From NCBI GenBank assembly GCA_030589165.1, contig JAUUWG010000004.1, positions 1 to 35,559 of the forward strand: a DNA stretch of 35,559 nucleotides, written 5' to 3'. Position 1 is the stretch's first letter. Every line of letters begins with the position of its first letter. This document shows, one piece after another, positions 15,341 to 23,320 of this stretch. The DNA is from Desulfobacterales bacterium (GTDB lineage Bacteria; Desulfobacterota; Desulfobacteria; Desulfobacterales; JAFDHS01). The notes under the pieces are model-generated. The model was not told the DNA's origin. It saw only the letters and a list, made by a program, of their open reading frames with translations, and did not search any database. The position numbers were made by a program, and so were the translations under genes.

Positions 15341-18300
15341 ATGTGCCGGATGAATAAAGTAAAAACTGAGGAGGGCGTAAAAAACAAGAAGTTAAAAAGC
15401 AAAATATGGTGGATAGGTATAATTGCCCTTTGTCTATCTATTTTCGTATCTTCTCGAGCTTTTGCACAGAACAAAAGCAAGATTACCTTGCTTGTAGGCG
15501 TATCTAATTCTTATAAAGTAACTCAGGCTATTTCAGAGGTCATTAAAATTTCTGAAGCAGCTAAGAGTTATGACTTTCACTTTTATACCGACAAAGATCT
15601 GGAAAATGAAGAAATTGACCAAGAGATTATTGCACAATCCAAAATTATTATTGTCGATGATATGCATCGTAACCTTACAGAGTATGTTCTAAAAAATGCG
15701 GATTTCGAAAAAACAAAGGTTTATGGCCTTTGCAGCAGGGCAAAAGAACCTGAAAAGATTATCTCCGACCCCAAAGTACAACGATACTATTATCCGGCCA
15801 CCCAAGAGAATATCAAAAACCTCCTTCTTTTTCTCCTCAATCGTGATTGCGGACTTGATATTAATTACGGAGGACCACAAAACATACCGAAAACAGGTAT
15901 TTTCCATCCGAAGAGTGACAGAATTTTTAATAATTATGAACAATATCTCGCCTGGTACAAAGAAAAAGGGCTTTATTCCGGAGATGATTTCTGGGTAGGC
16001 ATACCCGATATGTCCACCTATGCTTTTCCCGGAGAAACCGGAGTCATTGTAAGTTCGCTCATAGAAACTCTTGAAATGAATGATATCAATGTGCTGCCGG
16101 TTTATTCCTACCCCGCATATGTTGCTTTGAATAATTTTTTTGTAGATAAAGACGGACGTTCCAGAGTTGATTTAATTGCGGCGCTATCCTTTAAGTTTTC
16201 TTCTGTTCTTAATGAAAAGGCGCGAAAAAATCTGTCAAACCTGGGGGTTCCTTTCCTGAACGCCATTAGAATCAATTTCCTGACGATCCCGGAGTGGACG
16301 GAATCTTCCCAAGGATTGGGACCCATGGAAATTTCTTACGCCATGAGTACTCCGGAATTCAACGGTCTGATTGAACCTTCTGCTCTTGGCGGAAAGGAAA
16401 TCCTGAAAGACAAGCGAACGGGCAAAAAAGTTTATAGGTTTAAACCGATATCGGAAAATATTGACTTTTTCGTCAGGCGGGTAAAGGCTTGGAAAAATCT
16501 CCAAGAGAAAGCGAACAAGGACAAAAAGATTGCCATTATTTATTGGAACCACACGCCGGGCAAGCAGAATATAGGCGCGACATACCTTAATGTTTTTCGC
16601 AGCCTGGAAGAAATATTAAAGAGAATGCGCAAGGAGGGCTATACGATTGAAGGAAAACTTCCTTCGGAAGAAGAGATTAAAAGTCTTGTTTTAAAAAGTG
16701 GCCGTAATATCGGTTCCTGGGTTCCGGGTGAACTCGATGTGCTCATCAATACCAAAGGGGTCATCCGGCTGCCTGTGGCCAAATATCTGGAATGGTATAA
16801 GAAGATAGATGAGGACTACAAGGAGAAACTGGAAGCCGAATGGGGCAAGGTGGAAGATTCGGAAATTATGATCAAGGATAAGGAGATTATCATACCTTAC
16901 GTAAACCTGGGCAATGTTATTCTTGTCCCCCAGCCTTCAAGGGGTTGGGGTGATGACCCGATGAAACTGTATCATTCCACACAACTCTGGCCGCATCATC
17001 AATACACGGCTTTTTATCTCTGGCTGAAGCATGAATTTAAGGCTGATGCTATTGTTTCTCTGGGAACACACGGCACCCACGAATGGCTTCCCGGTAAGCA
17101 GGCAGGTCTCAGCCAGTCCTGTCCACCGGAAGTTCTCATCCAGGATCTGCCCAATCTTTATCCCTATATTATGGATGATATCGGAGAGGGGATACAGGCC
17201 AAACGCCGGGGACGGGGCGTGATTATCGACCATCTTATTCCGGCAATGAAAAAGGCGGGGATTTATGAGGAGTATCGGGACCTGGCTGTTTTAATAAATG
17301 AATACAACGATGCCCTTACCCGCAGTGATGCACTGGCTAAAGAGAAGTTCAAAAGAATCAAAACCCTGGTGAAAAAACTCGGTCTGGATAAGGACCTTCT
17401 TTTAAAAGAGGTGGATGAAGAGGCGGTAGAGGAGATTGAACACTATCTCATTGAGTTGCAGGAGGCCAATTTGCCTTATGGCCTGCACACCTTTGGTATC
17501 TCTCCGGAAGGGGAGGCATTGAAAGAATTCAGCCGGTTGATCAAACAAAGAAATGAAGAGCTGTCTTTAGGTGAGATCGAGAAAAGATTAAGCCTCTGCC
17601 ATCTGGAGATAGACCGTCTCATTGCCGGTCTGGAAGGCAAGTATATCCCTTCGGGTGAAGGGAATGACCCCTTGAGAAATCCCGAGGCCATCCCGACGGG
17701 GAAAAACTTTTACGGATTTGACCCGGCCAAGGTCCCTTCAAAGGATGCCTATGCCCTGGGGAAAAAGCAGGCCGAAGAGATGATAGAAAAATATCTAAAG
17801 GAAAAAGGAGAGTATCCGGAAAAAATCGGACTTGTCCTTTGGAGCATAGAGTTACAGCGTAATGAAGGGACTCAGGTAGGGACAGCGCTTTACCTTTTAG
17901 GGATGAAGCCTGTCTGGGATAAAAATGATAAAGTGACTGGTGTTGAGCCCATTCCCGGGGCACTGCTGGGTCGGCCAAGGATAGATGTTCATATGCAGGC
18001 TTCCGGACTTTTTAGAGACAGTTACCCCAATGTTATTCTTCTTTTAGATGAGGCCGTGCGTCAGGCAAGCCGGTTAAAGGATGTGGAGAACTTTATCGCC
18101 AACCACAACCGGAAGATAAAAGATTCTCTGCTAAAGAAAGGATACAGCGAAGATGATGCAGAGAATTTAAGCAAAATAAGAGTCTTTTCTGCTCAACCCG
18201 GCAGCTATGGAAATACCATAGAGGATCTAATTCCCAATAGTGGTCTCTGGGAAAGGGACGAAGAGATTGCCGATGTGTTCATTAATTTTGTATCCTTTGG

Positions 18301-19336
18301 ATATGGCAAAGGTGTCTGGGGAAAACCACTGAAATCCGCGTATAAGAGAAACCTCGAAGATATCAAGATTACCATGCACACCCGGTCCAGCAACCTTTTT
18401 ATGAATATGGACACCGATGATGTGTTTGTATGTCTCGGCGGCCTTTCCTTAGCAGTAAAAAAGGTAAGCGGTGAATATCCGGATGTCTTGCTTTCTATCC
18501 AGAAAGATCCTGATGCCGCTCATATTGAAGATATTGAAAAAATCCTGGGACAAGAACTGCGCGCCCGTTATCTCAATCCCAAATGGATTGAAGGGATGAA
18601 AAAGGAGGATTACGCCGGGGCAAGGGAGATGAAAAGATTTGTAGAACATATGTGGGGCTGGCAGGTGACCACCCCATTTGCCATTGATGAGACCAAATGG
18701 GAGCAGACCTACGAGGTATACGTGGAAGACAAATACGGCCTCGAAATAAAGGAGTTCCTCAACAAGGCAAATCCCTGGGCCTATCAGTCCATCACCGCCC
18801 GGATGCTGGAAGCTGTCCGGAAAGGCTATTGGAAAGCCGATCAAAAAGTGAAAAAGAAGCTGGCGGTTGAATATGCCGTAAATGTCGTTGAAAAAGGAGT
18901 CGCCTGCTGTGATCATACGTGTAATAATCCCGTTTTGAACCAGATGGTGGTCAATATCATATCCCTTCCCGGGGTGATGTCTCCTGAAATGGTTGAAAAG
19001 TTCCGGTTGGCCATCGAGCAGGCTACAGGCAAGTCTCTGATAGAGCAGGTAACGGACAGAAAGGAATTGCAAAAAAAGCTGAATGAGGGGTTTGATAAAA
19101 CAACACGGATAGATGAACAAAAGATGTCTGACCCCAAATCAAAAAAGGAGATTCAGAAAGATGACACCCAAAAGGGAAGTGAATCCAAATCGGTGGAAGG
19201 GTATAAGATGGAAGAGGTAAAGGCAGGGGAGGAAACCACGGATCTTGCATCTTCCGGCGTCCAGTGGTTTGCTTCTCTTTTTGTTATCCTCATTATCGGA
19301 TTGTTTGTCTATGGCGTAAAAAGCCGGAAAGGGTAA
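15341..19336 (+). CDS. cobN: CobN-like (HmuS-like) membrane-anchored chelatase 1
   Basis: This is a CobN/magnesium-chelatase large-subunit family protein of 1331 residues. Unlike cytosolic cobaltochelatase CobN it begins with a basic segment and a hydrophobic signal (WWIGIIALCLSIFVSSRAFAQ) and ends with a membrane helix (WFASLFVILIIGLFVYGVK), so it should sit in the periplasm anchored to the inner membrane. Family marks are NIGATYLNVFRSLE, GRNIGSWVPGELD, SRGWGDDPMKLYHS, the active-site-like GTHGTHEWLPGKQAGLS (residues 575-591), GEGIQAKRRGRGVIIDH, GLHTFG and PSGEGNDPLRNPEAIPTGKN. A CCDHTC cysteine/histidine motif at 1189-1194 may bind metal. GGGAGG (15328-15333) gives a good start. No CobS/CobT is nearby. 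It probably inserts or removes metal from an imported tetrapyrrole or corrinoid; the direction and substrate are unknown. Confidence 0.93.
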   Translation: MCRMNKVKTEEGVKNKKLKSKIWWIGIIALCLSIFVSSRAFAQNKSKITLLVGVSNSYKVTQAISEVIKISEAAKSYDFHFYTDKDLENEEIDQEIIAQSKIIIVDDMHRNLTEYVLKNADFEKTKVYGLCSRAKEPEKIISDPKVQRYYYPATQENIKNLLLFLLNRDCGLDINYGGPQNIPKTGIFHPKSDRIFNNYEQYLAWYKEKGLYSGDDFWVGIPDMSTYAFPGETGVIVSSLIETLEMNDINVLPVYSYPAYVALNNFFVDKDGRSRVDLIAALSFKFSSVLNEKARKNLSNLGVPFLNAIRINFLTIPEWTESSQGLGPMEISYAMSTPEFNGLIEPSALGGKEILKDKRTGKKVYRFKPISENIDFFVRRVKAWKNLQEKANKDKKIAIIYWNHTPGKQNIGATYLNVFRSLEEILKRMRKEGYTIEGKLPSEEEIKSLVLKSGRNIGSWVPGELDVLINTKGVIRLPVAKYLEWYKKIDEDYKEKLEAEWGKVEDSEIMIKDKEIIIPYVNLGNVILVPQPSRGWGDDPMKLYHSTQLWPHHQYTAFYLWLKHEFKADAIVSLGTHGTHEWLPGKQAGLSQSCPPEVLIQDLPNLYPYIMDDIGEGIQAKRRGRGVIIDHLIPAMKKAGIYEEYRDLAVLINEYNDALTRSDALAKEKFKRIKTLVKKLGLDKDLLLKEVDEEAVEEIEHYLIELQEANLPYGLHTFGISPEGEALKEFSRLIKQRNEELSLGEIEKRLSLCHLEIDRLIAGLEGKYIPSGEGNDPLRNPEAIPTGKNFYGFDPAKVPSKDAYALGKKQAEEMIEKYLKEKGEYPEKIGLVLWSIELQRNEGTQVGTALYLLGMKPVWDKNDKVTGVEPIPGALLGRPRIDVHMQASGLFRDSYPNVILLLDEAVRQASRLKDVENFIANHNRKIKDSLLKKGYSEDDAENLSKIRVFSAQPGSYGNTIEDLIPNSGLWERDEEIADVFINFVSFGYGKGVWGKPLKSAYKRNLEDIKITMHTRSSNLFMNMDTDDVFVCLGGLSLAVKKVSGEYPDVLLSIQKDPDAAHIEDIEKILGQELRARYLNPKWIEGMKKEDYAGAREMKRFVEHMWGWQVTTPFAIDETKWEQTYEVYVEDKYGLEIKEFLNKANPWAYQSITARMLEAVRKGYWKADQKVKKKLAVEYAVNVVEKGVACCDHTCNNPVLNQMVVNIISLPGVMSPEMVEKFRLAIEQATGKSLIEQVTDRKELQKKLNEGFDKTTRIDEQKMSDPKSKKEIQKDDTQKGSESKSVEGYKMEEVKAGEETTDLASSGVQWFASLFVILIIGLFVYGVKSRKG
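19065..19176 (+). repeat. 112-bp direct repeat, copy in CobN-like gene 1
   Basis: This stretch is identical, base for base, to 22999-23110 in the second CobN-like gene, while surrounding sequence differs at many positions. It encodes the hydrophilic linker before the C-terminal anchor (KKLNEGFDKTTRIDEQKMSD). It suggests recent gene conversion or domain duplication. Confidence 0.85.
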
Positions 19337-19346
19337 AAGTGAGCAT

Positions 19347-22300
19347 ATGAAAAAACTTCTTACTGTCTCTATGCTTGTTCTTTTCTTGTTTCCTTCCATC
19401 ACGATTGCCAAGCGCATATCATTTCTGGTGGTCGACGCCAACACCTGCCTTTTGAATAAGGCCATTAAAGACTTAAGTCTTCCTGAAGGCATTGAGGTCA
19501 GATTTTTTATACACAAGGATATGAGGGATGATACTCAGGCACAGGAATTTGTTTCTTCATCCGAGGTCATCATCGTTGATGTTATGATGAAGGAAATGAG
19601 CGAATATCTGGTTACCAATGTCGATTTTGCGAACAAGCGGGTTTATGCCGTAAGGGGGTCGAGGGATGATGAGACGCTGGAAAAGCAGGGATTTATTTTT
19701 GATCCTGCCGTCAAAGCGTATTATCAATACATGACGGTGAAAAATATTCAAAACCTGGTTTACCGGGTGGTCAATAAAGCCTTTGATCCGTCTTTTCCCT
19801 ATGAGGAACCGGAACGACTGCCTGAGTTGAGGATCTATCACCCGGATAATAAAGAAGCTTTTACCTGTTATGAAGACTATTTGAAATGGTATGAAAAACG
19901 GTCGGGGTATGTAAAAAAAGCCCCTTGGGTCGGTATCATGGCTTTTTCCTCCATGCTCATGGAAGGGCAGACGGAGAGCATGGATTATTTAATAAAGCAG
20001 CTTGAAAAACAGGGGTTCAATGTCATTCCTGCGTTTGGACGAGACCTGAAGATCTTGACCCAAATTTTTCTGGATGAGAAGAGAAAGTCAAGAGTTGACC
20101 TTGTGCTGGCCTATACCCTTAAATTTTATTCTTCGATCAACGATAAAGTCAGGGCTGCCATCAAGGCTCTGGATGTTCCGATGGTAAATGCCATCCATCT
20201 GTATGGCAGTACCATCGAAGAATGGGCAAAAGACCCGAAAGGTCTTTTGCCCATGGATGTGATGTGGAACATCGCAAATCCCGAGATATCCGGAATCATT
20301 GAACCGACCCCTTTGTCCGGCAAGAAGGAGATGGTTGATGCGGAATCGGGCAGGCATTATTTCGTGCACCGGCCTGTAGAAGAAACCATTGATCTGCTGA
20401 TTCCCAGACTGAAAAAATGGGTGGCGTTAAGGCAAAAGGCCAATGAAAAAAAACGGGTTGCCATTCTTTACTACAATCACAGCCAGGGTAAGCAGAATAT
20501 CGGTGCCAGCTATTTGAACGTGTTTAAAAGCCTTGATTTGATTTTAAACCGCATGAAAAATGAAGGCTATCAGGTAAAAGCGGATCAACAGATCAGTGAA
20601 AATGCCGTCAAGGATCTGATTTTAAAATACGGCAGAAATATCGGAAGCTGGGCGCCGGGAGAATTGGACCGGATGCTCAGAGAAGAAAAGGTGATTCGGC
20701 TGCCGGTTTCAACCTACCGGAAATGGTTTGATGATTTGCCGGAAGATTTTAAAACAAAAGTGATCAGCCAGTGGGGCAGGGCGGAAGCGTCGAATATCAT
20801 GATCAAAGACGGGCATTTTATTATCCCGGCGGTTTTGCTGGGCAATGTCATGGTAATGCCGGAACCCTCCCGCGGCTGGGGTGACGAACCCATGAAGCTC
20901 TACCATGATCCCACCTTGTACCCCCATCATCAGTATATCGCAGCCTATCTGTGGCTCAAGCATGTGTTCAAGGCCGATGCCATGATTCATCTGGGAACCC
21001 ATGCCACCCATGAATGGCTTCCGGGAAAACAGGCCGGACTTTCAGCATCTTGCCCGCCGGATGTTCTGATTACCGACATCCCCAATATTTATCCTTACAT
21101 CGTGGATGATGTCGGCGAGGGAATTCAGGCCAAACGAAGGGGCAGGGGCGTGATTATCGATCACATGATTCCCCCGCTCAAAGAGAGTGAACTTTATCAC
21201 GAGTACGCTCAGATTTACGATTTGATCAGCAGTTACAGCCGTTCAACCTCGGTGGCCAGTAAAACTACAGGCCTCAAGTTGAAGAAGATCATTGATCTGG
21301 TTAAAAAAACGGGGATTGATAAAGATCTCGGCATAACTGAATTTGATGAGGAAGGTCTGGAAGAAATCGAGCATTATCTTTTGGAAATCAGAGAAAATTT
21401 TATGCCCTACGGCCTTCATACCTTTGGCCGGGCATATGAGGGAGAGGCCCTTGAGGAGACAGTCAACTGCATTGTTAAACGAAATACCGGGTTTGATAAG
21501 GATCAGGCCCGAAAAAAGGTTTATGATTCGGGAAGACGAGAAATCGATAACCTGATCAAGGGGTTAAACGGCGGCTATATTCCATCGGGGGAGGGGAATG
21601 ACCCGATTCGAAATCCGGCCGCTGTCCCCACCGGAAAAAATTTTTACGGATTCAACCCGGCAAAGGTACCTTCGAAAATAGCCTGGGAACTGGGTAAAAA
21701 AGCAGCTCAGGAGATTATCGATAAACATATAAAGGAAAAGAAATCCTATCCCGACAAGGTGGCTGTGGTGCTATGGGCCACGGAAACCATTCGAAATGAA
21801 GGGGTAAACGAATGTACTATTTTATACCTGATGGGGTTAAAGCCTAAGTGGGACCGCTCGGACCGGGTCACCGGCACTCAAGTGATTCCGGGAAGAGAGT
21901 TGAAAAGACCCAGAATCGACGTGTTGATCAATCCGTCCGGGCTTTACCGGGACCTTTTCCCCAACATGCTTGATTTTCTGGATAAAGCAGTCCAGAAAGC
22001 AGCCGCCCAGCAGGATATCGAAAACCTGATCCGCAAGCATAATGAACAGATCAAGACCCGTCTGATAAAATCCGGCATGGATGAAAAAGAGGCGGATGTG
22101 TTTTCCCGCATTCGGATATTTACGGAAAAGCCGGGTTCCTATGGGACCGGTGTGGCTGAAATGACCGGGGCGTCCGGTTTCTGGGAATCGGATGATGAAA
22201 TCGTCAATGTCTATGAAAACCGGGTCGGTTATGCCTTTGGCCTGGGGAAATGGGGAGAACCGGCAAAAGAGGTGTTCAAGGAGAATCTCAAAGGGGTTAA

Positions 22301-23273
22301 AATAGCCGTTCATTCCGTTTCCTCCAGTTTGTATGGGACCATGGACAATGATGACGTGTTTCAGTATCTGGGCGGACTCTCCCTTGCGGTAAAAAAAGAG
22401 AGCGGAGAAGCACCGGATACCATGGTTTCCATGCAGAGAATTCCCAACCGGATTGAAGTGGAAGATATCGCAAAAACCATCGGCAGAGAACTTCGAACCC
22501 GGTATCTCAATCCCAAATGGATAGAGGGGATGAAAAAGGAAGACTATGCAGGCGCCCGTGAAATGGCCCATTTTGTAGAATACATGTGGGGCTGGCAGGT
22601 GACAACGCCCCAGGCCGTTGATAAAAACAAATGGCAAGAGACCTATGAGGTTTACGTTGAAGATAAGTACGGCATGGAGATAAAGGAATTCTTTAACAAA
22701 GCAAATCCATGGGCCTATCAGTCCATTTCCGCCCGTATGCTGGAGGCTGTCCGAAAGGGATACTGGAAGGCCGAAGAGAAAGTGAAAAAGAAGTTGGCGG
22801 TTGAATATGCCGTAAGTGTTGTTGAAAAAGGGGTGGCCTGCTGTGATCATACCTGCAACAACCCTGTTTTGAACCAGATGGTGGTCAATATCATATCGCT
22901 TCCCGGGGTGATGTCGCCCGAGATGGTGGAAAAATTCAAAATGGCCGTTGAGCAGGCTGCAGGCAAATCTCTGGAAAAACAGGTAAAGAACCGAAAGAAA
23001 TTGCAAAAAAAGCTGAATGAGGGGTTTGATAAAACAACACGGATAGATGAACAAAAGATGTCTGACCCCAAATCAAAAAAGGAGATTCAGAAAGATGACA
23101 CCCAAAAGGGGCCTGAATCCCAAACAGTGGAAGGGTACAGGATGGAAGAAATGAAGCCAAAGGATGAGACCACGGATCTTGCGTCTTCCGGGGTCCAGTG
23201 GTTTGCTTCCCTTTTTGTCATGCTGATCATCGGCTTATTCGTCTATGGTGTTAAGAAAAATAATTTAAAGTAG
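19347..23273 (+). CDS. cobN: CobN-like (HmuS-like) membrane-anchored chelatase 2
   Basis: This 1308-residue paralog begins 10 nt after the first. It has a classical signal peptide (KKLLTVSMLVLFLFPSITIA), the same CobN/Mg-chelatase core, including NIGASYLNVFKSLD, GRNIGSWAPGELD, SRGWGDEPMKLYHD, GTHATHEWLPGKQAGLS (residues 550-566), GEGIQAKRRGRGVIIDH and PSGEGNDPIRNPAAVPTGKN, the CCDHTC motif (1165-1170), and a C-terminal anchor (WFASLFVMLIIGLFVYGVK). The N-terminal third diverges most from copy 1 and the C-terminal region is nearly identical, consistent with different partner or substrate recognition on a shared base (inference). The ribosome site is weak (GTGAG before ATG), so coupling to copy 1 is likely. 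Two tandem copies could form a heteromer or handle different substrates. Confidence 0.93.
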   Translation: MKKLLTVSMLVLFLFPSITIAKRISFLVVDANTCLLNKAIKDLSLPEGIEVRFFIHKDMRDDTQAQEFVSSSEVIIVDVMMKEMSEYLVTNVDFANKRVYAVRGSRDDETLEKQGFIFDPAVKAYYQYMTVKNIQNLVYRVVNKAFDPSFPYEEPERLPELRIYHPDNKEAFTCYEDYLKWYEKRSGYVKKAPWVGIMAFSSMLMEGQTESMDYLIKQLEKQGFNVIPAFGRDLKILTQIFLDEKRKSRVDLVLAYTLKFYSSINDKVRAAIKALDVPMVNAIHLYGSTIEEWAKDPKGLLPMDVMWNIANPEISGIIEPTPLSGKKEMVDAESGRHYFVHRPVEETIDLLIPRLKKWVALRQKANEKKRVAILYYNHSQGKQNIGASYLNVFKSLDLILNRMKNEGYQVKADQQISENAVKDLILKYGRNIGSWAPGELDRMLREEKVIRLPVSTYRKWFDDLPEDFKTKVISQWGRAEASNIMIKDGHFIIPAVLLGNVMVMPEPSRGWGDEPMKLYHDPTLYPHHQYIAAYLWLKHVFKADAMIHLGTHATHEWLPGKQAGLSASCPPDVLITDIPNIYPYIVDDVGEGIQAKRRGRGVIIDHMIPPLKESELYHEYAQIYDLISSYSRSTSVASKTTGLKLKKIIDLVKKTGIDKDLGITEFDEEGLEEIEHYLLEIRENFMPYGLHTFGRAYEGEALEETVNCIVKRNTGFDKDQARKKVYDSGRREIDNLIKGLNGGYIPSGEGNDPIRNPAAVPTGKNFYGFNPAKVPSKIAWELGKKAAQEIIDKHIKEKKSYPDKVAVVLWATETIRNEGVNECTILYLMGLKPKWDRSDRVTGTQVIPGRELKRPRIDVLINPSGLYRDLFPNMLDFLDKAVQKAAAQQDIENLIRKHNEQIKTRLIKSGMDEKEADVFSRIRIFTEKPGSYGTGVAEMTGASGFWESDDEIVNVYENRVGYAFGLGKWGEPAKEVFKENLKGVKIAVHSVSSSLYGTMDNDDVFQYLGGLSLAVKKESGEAPDTMVSMQRIPNRIEVEDIAKTIGRELRTRYLNPKWIEGMKKEDYAGAREMAHFVEYMWGWQVTTPQAVDKNKWQETYEVYVEDKYGMEIKEFFNKANPWAYQSISARMLEAVRKGYWKAEEKVKKKLAVEYAVSVVEKGVACCDHTCNNPVLNQMVVNIISLPGVMSPEMVEKFKMAVEQAAGKSLEKQVKNRKKLQKKLNEGFDKTTRIDEQKMSDPKSKKEIQKDDTQKGPESQTVEGYRMEEMKPKDETTDLASSGVQWFASLFVMLIIGLFVYGVKKNNLK
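22999..23110 (+). repeat. 112-bp direct repeat, copy in CobN-like gene 2
   Basis: This is the second copy of the identical block at 19065-19176, in the same reading frame and at the same place in the protein. Confidence 0.85.
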
Positions 23274-23294
23274 AGACGTGTCGGTGACACGTCT
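23274..23294. repeat. Small perfect hairpin between CobN-like 2 and receptor 3
   Basis: AGACGTGTC, loop GGT, GACACGTCT makes a 9-bp stem directly after the stop codon. There is no T-tract, so it may stabilise or pause the transcript rather than end it. The downstream receptor starts 27 nt later. Confidence 0.55.
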
Positions 23295-23320
23295 TAAGCA
23301 CAGAAAGGATGTATCTTAAT

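Noticed and set aside
21837-23054. A 405-codon ORF antisense to the second CobN-like gene (with a similar one at 18449-19120 in the first)
   Set aside because: The two antisense frames resemble each other only because the paralogous genes on the other strand are similar; no start signals and implausible composition.
15341-23273. Ordinary cytosolic cobaltochelatase CobN of B12 synthesis
   Set aside because: Both proteins have export signals and C-terminal membrane anchors, and no CobS/CobT or other cobalamin-synthesis gene is adjacent.
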